Source: a virus. Taken from it: DNA of 21,715 nt. The stretch spans positions 1 to 21,715 of the IMG/VR virus record IMGVR_UViG_3300025679_000112; one strand, written 5' to 3'. Within the stretch, counting starts at the first letter, position 1, and the number at the start of each line of letters is the position of its first letter. Under the pieces are notes generated by a model. The model ran no database searches, was not told the DNA's origin, and worked only from the letters and a program-made list of their open reading frames with translations. The translations under genes and the position numbers were made by a program. Positions 7,948 through 15,200 of the stretch are shown here, one piece after another.

Positions 7948-8814
7948 TCAATCCGCGCAGATGTAATTCAAGACGTCGCTGCCTGTACCGGTCAGCGTCA
8001 GCGTCGTTGTCGTGACGGTCACCTTGATCGGGGCCGCTGTCGTAGTGTCCGTCGCCACACAGGTCGGTGCGGTGACGTAGGATTTCACAAACGTGTAACT
8101 ACCGGCGCCAGATGACAGCATGATGTGCCCGCGCAGGTCGGTGTTTCCGTTATAGCCGTCTCCGATCGCCTCTGCTTGGAGCCAACCGTCAGTAAGTCCA
8201 TAGGCGCTCCCGAACTGGACTATGCCGCCGGAAGGCGAGCTGATCGAGATCTTCGTCGAGACGCCATAGGTGCCAATCGCGAACGCGCCGTTGTTCGGAA
8301 TCTCAAAGTGGATGTCCCCTCCATAGGTGTAGAGCGAGAACTGATTCACGCTGGACGCATCTGTGATCGTAAAAAGGCTGCTAACCGATCCGGAGGATGT
8401 TTTGTATGCAATCGTGTCGCTGCCGGAGCCTCCATCTGTGAGTACAAAGGAATCGGCGAATGTTTGGGCCGCGGTAAAGGTATTCGGCGTATTCGTCACG
8501 GCGGCATTCGTCACTTGCGTCGCCGTGTAATCCCCGCTCTGCGCCGTCACCGCGCCGGTTCGACCGAAGACCGAACTCACCGCTCCGCTGGCTTCCCTGC
8601 CAGGGACGCCGCCGGGGCCTACCGACTGCGCAAGGACGTTCTCCCATGGAGAGAGAAGCACCGCCACGGCAAGACAGAGGATCGCAGAAATAGTGAAAGT
8701 TCGCAGACGAATACGGCTAAGCCCTTCCGGCGAGCTTTGCCGCAGCACGGCTTCGCGGTGTGTAGAGACCTCTAGCGTGCCAAACAAGTCCAGGGCGAGT
8801 TTCTTGTTCGCCAT
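7948..8814 (-). CDS. Membrane-anchored or exported fibre-like protein
   Basis: It encodes 288 residues from the ATG at 8814, whose first base is the last of the preceding TGA (TGATG), so reinitiation is likely. A GTG one codon earlier is also possible. A long basic N-region (about 35 residues) precedes a hydrophobic helix (about 36-56) and a possible cleavage at LAQ/S. Residues 81-104 contain SVFGRTGAVTAQSGDYTATQ, a motif I know from phage tail-fibre and structural proteins. The remainder is Gly/Ser/Thr-rich and beta-like, ending with two cysteines and a Thr-rich segment. The sequence SVGPGGVPG after the hydrophobic helix is shared with the upstream gene. A receptor-binding or decoration role is plausible; the export signal is unexplained. 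Confidence 0.66.
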   Translation of the reverse strand: MANKKLALDLFGTLEVSTHREAVLRQSSPEGLSRIRLRTFTISAILCLAVAVLLSPWENVLAQSVGPGGVPGREASGAVSSVFGRTGAVTAQSGDYTATQVTNAAVTNTPNTFTAAQTFADSFVLTDGGSGSDTIAYKTSSGSVSSLFTITDASSVNQFSLYTYGGDIHFEIPNNGAFAIGTYGVSTKISISSPSGGIVQFGSAYGLTDGWLQAEAIGDGYNGNTDLRGHIMLSSGAGSYTFVKSYVTAPTCVATDTTTAAPIKVTVTTTTLTLTGTGSDVLNYICAD

Positions 8815-9347
8815 CACAGCTGGGTCACCGTATACCAGTACGTATAAATTGGATTGGTCGCCGGGGAACCCCCAACGATAAAGCCTATCCCGATTGCCTT
8901 ATTCGCGTCCGTTAGTGCAGTTATGCAAGTGTTCTGCCCATAACCTGCCCCCGATGCTCCTAAGGCTACGGCTGCTTCGGCTGCGCCGCCAAGCACTGGC
9001 TGGTGGCCGATGCCGGCATTGTAAAACGAGGCGTATCCTTCTAATGTGGCCCCAGTCGAGCCAGCGCTGGTCACGAGATAGCCCCCGCAAATCCTGTAGA
9101 TTCCGGCGGTCGCGGGAGTATAGACAGCGACAGCCGGGATGGTCACGTTTGCGTTAGGTACAACTGCACTCGCCACCGTTACCGCTCCGGCTCCCTTGCC
9201 CGGCACGCCACCGGAGCCTACCGACTGCGCATAAATGCTCTCCTGGGGAATATAGGGGAAGGCAAGCATCGCCAAGACGACAGAGATGATCGCGGCGGCA
9301 GCGAGCCTCTGTATGCGGATGTCACCAAGTGCCCTCAGTACTTTCAT
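8814..9347 (-). CDS. Exported beta-rich protein sharing a leader with its neighbour
   Basis: It encodes 177 residues. The N-terminus has about 14 polar residues, a hydrophobic helix (about 15-33) and a signal-peptidase-like end at YAQ/S. SVGSGGVPGKGAG follows, matching SVGPGGVPGREAS in the next gene; at DNA level 16 bases are identical (9216-9231 and 8617-8632). The mature domain (about 55-177) is small, Ala/Gly/Thr-rich and beta-like with two cysteines (RICGG, NTCIT). No family is recognised. The ATG at 9347 abuts GAGG and lies 2 bases after the stop of the upstream gene, so it is probably coupled. It may be a capsid-decoration or fibre-type domain behind an export leader. Confidence 0.66.
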   Translation of the reverse strand: MKVLRALGDIRIQRLAAAAIISVVLAMLAFPYIPQESIYAQSVGSGGVPGKGAGAVTVASAVVPNANVTIPAVAVYTPATAGIYRICGGYLVTSAGSTGATLEGYASFYNAGIGHQPVLGGAAEAAVALGASGAGYGQNTCITALTDANKAIGIGFIVGGSPATNPIYTYWYTVTQL

Positions 9348-9349
9348 CC

Positions 9350-9712
9350 TCAGTCAAACTCCGTGACGCGAACCATCGTTGCGTCCCCTGCCGATCGGAG
9401 ATTGATAAGTGGCGTAGCCGCCAACTCGTAGCCGCCGGAATTGTCTGGACCGCGGCCGATAACCGGGGCATATCCGGCCCCCTGCGGAACCGGCTGTCCC
9501 AGAATGATTGGTTCCGTCTGCGGAGCAATCGAATACATGGTCGTGAACGGCGTGGCCGAGCCATCGTCGAACTGATACTGCAGTCCCTGTCCGACCCCTC
9601 CGTTCGCCGCTGCATCTTCGATAATCTCCACGCGCCGCGTTACCTGTGTCGCGTAAATTGAGGTAAAAGTACCGGCGACTGCATTGAGGCCAATCAGACG
9701 TGTGTGTGCCAT
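9350..9712 (-). CDS. Small beta-rich virion-type protein
   Basis: It encodes 120 residues from the ATG at 9712, beginning MAHTRLIGLNAVAGTF. A longer frame extends to 9817, but that extension overlaps the upstream gene and is Arg-rich shadow sequence. GAAGGG lies about 12 bases before the chosen ATG. The protein has no signal peptide, unlike its downstream neighbours. It looks like beta strands with Gly/Pro turns (PIILGQPVPQGAGYAPVIGR). The style would suit a capsid-decoration or tail-completion protein, but there is no recognised domain. It sits between a small basic phage-type protein and two exported proteins. Confidence 0.65.
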   Translation of the reverse strand: MAHTRLIGLNAVAGTFTSIYATQVTRRVEIIEDAAANGGVGQGLQYQFDDGSATPFTTMYSIAPQTEPIILGQPVPQGAGYAPVIGRGPDNSGGYELAATPLINLRSAGDATMVRVTEFD

Positions 9713-9713
9713 G

Positions 9714-9914
9714 CTATTTCTTTCCCTTCTCGGTCTTCTTGCGAAGCCCCAGGAGCATCTCGGCCAGCCGTGCCCGGCGGCCCGTCTTGCTCTGATCGTC
9801 GGCGTGCTCTCCCGCATACTCCGCCGTCGTTTTCCCCGCGCGCTTGGCTGCGGCGCTCAAGCTACCCGGCTTTTCAATCGCGTTTTGAATCCAATGGTTC
9901 TTTTTCTCGGCCAT
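9714..9914 (-). CDS. Small basic conserved-type phage protein
   Basis: It encodes 66 residues from the ATG at 9914 (MAEKKNHWIQNAIEKPGSLS). AGAGGA lies 7 bases upstream of this ATG; an ATG two codons earlier sits too close to that site. The pattern WIQxAIxxPGSL, then AAKRAGKTTAEYAxEH, then a Lys/Arg-rich tail resembles small proteins found in many phage genomes, whose role is unknown to me. It is strongly basic, so it may bind DNA or a virion partner. Its stop is 1 base before the next start codon. Confidence 0.72.
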   Translation of the reverse strand: MAEKKNHWIQNAIEKPGSLSAAAKRAGKTTAEYAGEHADDQSKTGRRARLAEMLLGLRKKTEKGKK

Positions 9915-9930
9915 ATCCATTCCTCTTCCC

Positions 9931-10260
9931 TCAAATAGCGCTTTCCTGCTGCAGCACTTCGTCCAGCCCCACCAGGGTTTTCCAGTCTTGTTCGAGGATT
10001 GTCGCCTCTTTGACAAACGCCGCATCGTCGCCCGCTTCCCGGAGCGTCGCAATGTCGCGCTGGACTGCGGCGATCTCCGGGCCTTCAAACCGGGAGAGTG
10101 GATCGGCCGTGTATGCGGAGATTTGGGTAATCGCCGCACTCGCGTCCGATTCGGCTTGCTCCAGCGCGCCCCGCGGCAAGTCCGTCTGGGCCGGGGTACC
10201 CACGGCGGTCCCGCAGAACGTGAGCAACAATAGGCTCCCCGGCAGCAACATCCTGATCAT
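9931..10260 (-). CDS. Signal-bearing helical protein, spanin candidate
   Basis: It encodes 109 residues from the ATG at 10260, with GGGGG about 7 bases upstream; an ATG two codons earlier is too close to the site. A hydrophobic segment (about 4-20, MLLPGSLLLLTFCG) is followed by a mostly helical, acidic region with KEATILEQDWKTLVGLDEVL. LTFC resembles a lipobox but has Phe before Cys, so lipoprotein processing is doubtful. Position among lysis-type genes plus a single N-terminal membrane or export segment and a periplasmic helix would suit an inner-membrane spanin. No family match can be shown, so this is a candidate only. Confidence 0.55.
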   Translation of the reverse strand: MIRMLLPGSLLLLTFCGTAVGTPAQTDLPRGALEQAESDASAAITQISAYTADPLSRFEGPEIAAVQRDIATLREAGDDAAFVKEATILEQDWKTLVGLDEVLQQESAI

Positions 10261-10312
10261 GTGCATTCCCCCTTTGCAGAGAGTGCAAGAGAAAACGAAA
10301 CGCCGGCCCGTG

Positions 10313-10353
10313 CCGTTCGCCCGGTGGTAGCACGAACGGTGAGCTGTAGCTCA
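10313..10353. other. Paired small hairpins in a 113-bp spacer
   Basis: ccgttcg (10313-10319) pairs with cgaacgg (10333-10339). Immediately after, tgagctgtagctca (10340-10353) is a near-perfect palindrome. No T-run follows on either strand. They occupy the gap between the 103-residue gene and the spanin candidate and could stabilise or separate transcripts. Confidence 0.4.
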
Positions 10354-10373
10354 GGCCTCATGGGTGGACCCGG

Positions 10374-10685
10374 CTACTTCCCCTCGGCGGCGGTAAGCAC
10401 GCCTTGAGCCACTACGACGAATGACTTCGCGTCCGTCACGATCTTCAAGAACGCCGTATAGGCAGCCGAATCGGCCGCAAAATTCAGTCCGGAGGCCCCG
10501 GCTGCTGGTGCAGCCAAGCTGATGAATGACTCCACGTCGCTGAACAGAGTCACCGCTGCGGCAGCTGCAGCGGGCGCGACGGCTTTCTCTGCGGTAAAGA
10601 TTGCGGCCGCCTTCTCTTCTAATCCGAGCAGGAATGAACCGGCCTTCAGCAGAGCGTTTTCAATCGAAGTGAATGGGTTAGACAT
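10374..10685 (-). CDS. Small Ala-rich helical protein in the lysis region
   Basis: It encodes 103 residues. An AGGAG site lies 6 bases before the ATG at 10685, among the best in the window. The sequence is Ala/Val/Phe-rich with amphipathic to hydrophobic helices (about 10-35, KAGSFLLGLEEKAAAIF; 35-60, VAPAAAAAAVTLFSDVESFI; 75-100). No charged signal n-region or clear transmembrane run exists, though the 35-50 segment could insert in a membrane. I recognise no family. Placement right after the two-helix holin candidate suggests a lysis accessory or membrane-associated protein; this is inference. Confidence 0.65.
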   Translation of the reverse strand: MSNPFTSIENALLKAGSFLLGLEEKAAAIFTAEKAVAPAAAAAAVTLFSDVESFISLAAPAAGASGLNFAADSAAYTAFLKIVTDAKSFVVVAQGVLTAAEGK

Positions 10686-10695
10686 AGTTTCTCCT

Positions 10696-10917
10696 CTACC
10701 TCTGGGTTGAATCCTTTGTGGAGTTGGGCAGCGGGCTCTGTTTCAGATATGCCAGCGCCGGCATTGCGGCGCCAGCGGCGACGACCTTGGCAAGTGCAAT
10801 CAGGCCCGCATGGGTGAAGTTGAAGTCTTGCGGTTCGGCAAATGTTGCCGCGGCTGCCGATGCCGCGCCACCAATCACCGCCGCGCCGAAGCCGTGGAGC
10901 CATGCTTTCCAGTTCAT
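10696..10917 (-). CDS. Holin candidate with two membrane helices
   Basis: It encodes 73 residues from the ATG at 10917 (MNWKAWLHGFGAAVIGGAAS). Two hydrophobic helices are visible: about 9-26, Gly/Ala-rich, and about 35-58 (HAGLIALAKVVAAGAAMPAL). The tail is short and polar (KDSTQR). This is the form of small two-helix phage holins, which form membrane lesions that release the lysozyme. The candidate lies one small ORF after the lysozyme gene. A GTG start at 10932 would add 5 residues. The ATG is preferred because it overlaps the stop of the upstream 60-codon frame as ATGA. Assignment is by topology and location. Confidence 0.6.
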   Translation of the reverse strand: MNWKAWLHGFGAAVIGGAASAAAATFAEPQDFNFTHAGLIALAKVVAAGAAMPALAYLKQSPLPNSTKDSTQR

Positions 10918-11096
10918 TGCGGCGAACCCCACGCCCGTTTTGCCCTTGCGATAGGCGTCTCGTCGCTAGCAAACTTACTCATCTGCATTGGGGTGCCCTG
11001 ATCTTGCTGGAAAAGGCTGAAAACATCCGAGAATGGCATGCGGTGTTTGACGCGGTCTTTTGGCGCCACTGTAGACGAAGCAATGCAAGTTGCCAT
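10914..11096 (-). CDS. Possible 60-residue protein between lysozyme and holin candidate
   Basis: The space from 10918 to 11236 is 319 bp, and this is the only plausible minus-strand frame in it. It starts at the ATG at 11096, preceded by GGGG about 9 bases away, and ends with a TGA that overlaps the holin-candidate ATG as ATGA. The product is basic and polar (APKDRVKHRMPFSDVFSLFQ, ending KRAWGSPQ), with no membrane segment. Shorter starts exist inside. The overlap is the main support. The rest of the gap (11097-11236) holds no supported gene. Confidence 0.35.
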   Translation of the reverse strand: MATCIASSTVAPKDRVKHRMPFSDVFSLFQQDQGTPMQMSKFASDETPIARAKRAWGSPQ

Positions 11097-11236
11097 AGGT
11101 ATCTACCCCGGCATTCAAAGGATGTGACAAAAGCAGCTACGTTATTTTCCGCGGAGGAAAAGCCATGAGAGACCACGAGACATTCGCTGGGTATTGCCCA
11201 CGAGCCGCGTCATGCGAATGAGCTAGAATTTAAAAG

Positions 11237-11740
11237 CTACGCAGCCGCCCGCCGCATCCATCCCGCCAGATACATGCGCAGCGACGGATTCTTTCTCACG
11301 AGCTCTTCATAGTGCGCGGTGGCCCGCCCCCGCATGTCCTCAAGGACCGCCTGAGGGTTGGCTCGGTCCAGCCGGTCCAGCGTGATCGGTCCAATGCGGC
11401 CGTCACCACTCACCTGGAGCGTCTCCTGGAGCATCCTGGCCGCCGTAACCACTCCGCAATTCACTCCCAGGGAAAGTAATCTATTGGCTATCTCTTGGCT
11501 CACGATCTGCTCAATGCACAAAGGTTGGCAATAATCACGGTCATAGACCCCAATCGCCACTTCCAGGGCAGCCGTGCATCCCATTGAGCTGTAGAATAGG
11601 CAGTTCGTGAGCTCGGGATGAAAATGCTCGTCGATCCCGAGCCGGGTTCGCTTCCCATCCGGAGATCTGGTGATTGCTCCGGTGAGCGTCGCATCCTCAA
11701 ACCGAAGCACATAGTCGATCGCGCGCCTAAGATCTGCCAT
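11237..11740 (-). CDS. Endolysin: GH108-type lysozyme with peptidoglycan-binding domain
   Basis: It encodes 167 residues and probably hydrolyses peptidoglycan to release phage. The N-terminal part (1-75) fits the GH108 lysozyme layout: a helix ending FE with a candidate catalytic Glu at residue 15, then LGID at 34-37 where the family has TxxGI. The motif is degenerate: the usual EGGY reads EDAT and the DPGG loop reads SPDG. The C-terminal domain (about 90-163) closely fits the associated peptidoglycan-binding domain, with GVVTAARMLQETLQVSGDGR, IGPITL and a final NPSLRMYLAGWMRRA. There is no signal peptide, so release would need a holin, and a candidate lies downstream. GGGA precedes the ATG at 11740. 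The changed catalytic loop leaves activity uncertain. Confidence 0.82.
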   Translation of the reverse strand: MADLRRAIDYVLRFEDATLTGAITRSPDGKRTRLGIDEHFHPELTNCLFYSSMGCTAALEVAIGVYDRDYCQPLCIEQIVSQEIANRLLSLGVNCGVVTAARMLQETLQVSGDGRIGPITLDRLDRANPQAVLEDMRGRATAHYEELVRKNPSLRMYLAGWMRRAAA

Positions 11741-11755
11741 TCGTTCCCGCTTCCC

Positions 11756-11883
11756 CTATGAGTTTGTTGAAAAACGCGCCGACCCCCCAGCGAGGCGCAA
11801 GATAATGTGTCACTGCTCCAGATGCCGTCACCACATCCTGGATGCTCGGCGGGAGCTGAGCGTGCTTTTCAACAAACTCCTAG
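11756..11883. mobile_element. MITE-like element with 14-bp perfect terminal inverted repeats
   Basis: gagtttgttgaaaa at 11760-11773 is the exact inverse of ttttcaacaaactc at 11866-11879. The 120-bp unit is flanked by ctat (11756-11759) and ctag (11880-11883), a near-match that could be a 4-bp target duplication of the C/T-TA-A/G type used by some IS5-family elements. No transposase frame is present. It occupies the gap between the lysozyme gene and the coiled-coil gene, and the latter's TAG stop lies in the right-hand flank. The alternative is a long-loop hairpin in the transcript. No second copy was seen in the window. Confidence 0.55.
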
Positions 11884-12272
11884 CGGACCCCGAAGATGTG
11901 CCCGATCGCCGCGATCAGGGTGCCGCCTACGCCGCCGCCACAAAAAGCCAAAATGCCATGTGCTAGCCGATGGCGCGCATGCATTTCGATCTTTTCCGTC
12001 TCCAACGCTTCGAGGCGGTCTGCGTGCCGGCCCACTGCGGCTTCCACAATCGGCAAACGCCCGTGAGGGCCGTCGATCCCAAGCTCCTTGCGCAGCAGTT
12101 TTAAGTCTGTATTGCATTCCCGCCCCTGCGCCAGACTCTCATCTACTTTGCCCTTCAACTCCGATAATTCGGCGAGAATCCTTGTTTCTATCCCGGCCCC
12201 CAACTCTACGTCCAGCGGGATGCGAGCCTCCTCCCGCCGTTTCTGCACCCTTTGTAGTTGAGCGCGCGCCAT
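11880..12272 (-). CDS. Coiled-coil protein with C-terminal membrane helix (XhlA-like topology)
   Basis: It encodes 130 residues from the ATG at 12272, which shares a base with the stop of the giant spike gene (TGATG) and has GGAG 7 bases upstream. A longer frame to 12290 or 12305 is less likely. Residues 1-85 are charged and helical with heptad character (ETRILAELSELKGKVDESLA), then DRLEALETEKIEMHARHR. Residues about 107-127 form a Gly/Ala/Ile-rich hydrophobic helix ending in FGVR. A soluble helical region followed by one C-terminal membrane span matches XhlA-type phage cell-lysis proteins, and the next gene is the lysozyme. It could instead be a tail accessory protein. Confidence 0.65.
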   Translation of the reverse strand: MARAQLQRVQKRREEARIPLDVELGAGIETRILAELSELKGKVDESLAQGRECNTDLKLLRKELGIDGPHGRLPIVEAAVGRHADRLEALETEKIEMHARHRLAHGILAFCGGGVGGTLIAAIGHIFGVR

Positions 12273-15200
12273 CACATCACTCCAGCCCATGCTCCCGACT
12301 TGCACACGTAGAGAGTGTCGGGGCTGTTCGATGTATTGGTGTACAGGCTTCCGCTATTGCAGCTTCCGCTCGGCGCAGAAGCCCCCGACGACCAGCAAGC
12401 TGTCCCAATGCACGCCTCCGGAATGCTCGTCGTGCCCGGTGGCGAACCGCCGGTTGCGGCGCCCCCGAAGTCAAACCCGCCGACCGGCTGCGTCGTTCCG
12501 GTTAAGATCAGTCCCTGATCCGGGCCGCCCACCGTACGCCAAATGTTCGTTGTGACTGCACCGGGCTCGTATGGGCAAGTCACCTGCACATAATTGCTGG
12601 GGTTGCTTAGAGTGGCGGAGCCGTTCGTGATCGTCGCCACGGTACCGCCGATGGTGTTTCCCTGCGAGTCCACGCCGGTGCATTCGTAGCTGTAAGTTGT
12701 CGATCCCGTCCCTGGCTGAACGAAGAGGCTAGGCGCGCCATATGTAGCAGGCGTCGTGATGTTCACCGGACCGGCAAAGTTGAGAAAGCTGTACGGCTGG
12801 AGCACCGTGTTTGGCTCGTCCGATTTGAGAACGCGGTCGGAATGCGCAATCGGCTGGTGGATATCACCGCCCACATCCAGCGTCGTCAGATGGTTCGTCG
12901 CAGAAAGATTCGCCTGCTGGATTGACCCGTCATTCAAGACATCCGTTTCATTTCCGCCACTGTTTATGACAAGCTTGTTGATGCTGCTGTGTGTCGAAGG
13001 CGTTCCGTTGTTGATGCCCAACACTCCCACGCCCGCGCCGTAGTTCCCTGCAACCACCAGCCCCGGAACGTCACTGGAGTTCCCGAGCGCCACCGTGAGC
13101 GAAGTAACAACCGCGCCGGAGGCATGTGACGCCGCAGTAGTGTGATACATGCCACGGCTCAATCCGGTGAGCGTGTCGCCGCTGATCCCGGTGTAGCACT
13201 CCGCTTCCGAATCAATGTAGAAGCACCCCGCAGGAGAGTAGGCAGCAGGAGAACTTGCCAGCGTCGCAGTCGTATCACTCGCGCCCTGAGGACCACCAAG
13301 AACGGTGCCCCATCCTGTTTGTGGGCAAGTCCAGCTAGAATTCGCGATGCCAAGCACGGGCGAGGAATTACAGCCGGGTGTCGGCAGACTAAGTTGCTGC
13401 CACACTGGAGCGAAGTCCACGTAGCCGATCTCAACCGTGTCGGCGGAAGTCGCGTCATTGACCTGGATGGTGAGATACGCTCCCGCCGCCGCGCCAGTAA
13501 AATCAACCGGGAAGCTATAGGTTGTCCAAGCATTGGTGACGGGAACCGCATTTGTGTTAGTTCCGGTGCCTGCGCCAAACGCCTCGACCTGTACCGTGTT
13601 TGAGGAGAGAGATCCTTTTACTTCGACGGTCTCAATGTACTTTCCTGCGGCAAGTCTTTGTCCGGAGCCAATGGTGATTCGGGCTGGAGGAGTGAAGTAC
13701 GGAGACTGACATCCGCTGGCCGTTCCCACCGCGCAGCTTGTGTATCCCTGCGAGATCGGAGCAGTCGCGTCAAATGTCCATGCGCTGAATGGATTAGACG
13801 CCCAGCTAGAATCTGTGTTGAACTCATCCGGGCAGATCAGGCCGCTCGTTGAATTCACATACGGGGCTGTGAGATTTCCCGTGTTGAATGTTTCGTTGGT
13901 CTGGCCGAGCGTGGGCTGCTTCCCACAGCCGTAGCCAATCTGCTGCTGCGGTGAGCCTTCCGAGCCGCGAGGCCCATAGGCAACATTGCCCGGACCCCAG
14001 AAGATGGGGCTTCCCTGTCCGTATACATTAGTCAATGCGCTTCCGTTCCACATAGCGGCAACATCATCGAAGATGTTGTCTGCTCCGTACACAATGACAG
14101 GCTTCGCTACGTCGTAAAAGTCCGTTCCCAGGCCGCCGCCGACGATGTGCTGACGGATTCCACTTAGCACAATCTCCCCGTTCGGCTCGATGTGTGGGCT
14201 TGTCCAAGTGCAGTTGGTGCAATCCCATTCCCCCATCGGGCCAGTCGTTCCAGCGGTCCCTGTACCGGGATAAACGGTCCCTCCCGGCTCATGGTAGATG
14301 TTGATGAAGTTTGCGGCGCTCTCTCCCAGGCTGGCTAGCGCTCCCGTTTGATCGTCGTAAGTGGAAAAAAGGTTGAACCCCGAGCCGCCATCGGTGTAAA
14401 GGTCGAAGTCGCGGTATGAGGTGTCTCCGCCGTAGACGGTAGCCCACGCCATGCCGGACCCGAAGCTGTGAATCGAAATCCCGCTGTAGGAATTACCATC
14501 GCCGGAGATGCCACCCGCGATCCACGGGTGGTTGTTTACGGACGGCATTCCCTCGACGAAGCCAGAGTTAGTGAAAGTGATGTTGATGTTCTGAAATCGC
14601 GTAGCGTAGGGCGGCTGAACAAGGTAGATACCAGCATCAGGATCAGTCGATGTTGCGCCCCATGGAAGAATCGAGATGTCATGCACCCGCGCCTGATAGA
14701 ACGCCTGACTGCCGGAGTCCGCTCCATTTGCCAGCGGAGTGCAGATGCCGCAGTTTCCCACGTTGAACGCTGGGTAATAGCTCGCATTCGCCGGAGTAGT
14801 CGCGCCGGAATTGATGGTCGGCGTCACCGGCCAGGGATAGGTCGGCTGGAACGGGTTCAGCGGAACGATTACCGAGTTCACGGCGTGGTCAGCCGCAGTA
14901 GTTCCGTTCTGTGCGCGCGCCGTCAGCGTGATTGTGTACGGCGAGACCTTGCTATAGCCGATGTATGCGAACTCTTCGTCGCCAATCTCAACCAAACCGT
15001 AAGGCGCGACGTTCGATTCTCCTACCGGCGTGGGGTCAATCGAGTTCGCGAGGGTGATGGTAAACGGCATCGTCTGACCGGATGTAATCTCAGTCTGGAT
15101 ATTCTGTGCCGAGCTGCCTGCGAAGAACTCCTCTTGCGCGGCAGTCGTGCCGGGGAAGTTTGCCGCAAGCGTGACGGCGCTCCCAGAAACGCTGCTGACG

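Noticed and set aside
11165-11221. 18-codon plus-strand frame behind a perfect GGAGGAAAAGCC site.
   Set aside because: The GGAGG lies within a tttcc/ggaaa palindrome, the peptide is tiny, and no plus-strand gene follows it.
11756-11883. Rho-independent terminator for the coiled-coil gene.
   Set aside because: The arms are 92 bases apart and no T-run follows on the minus strand, so a MITE-like element fits better.
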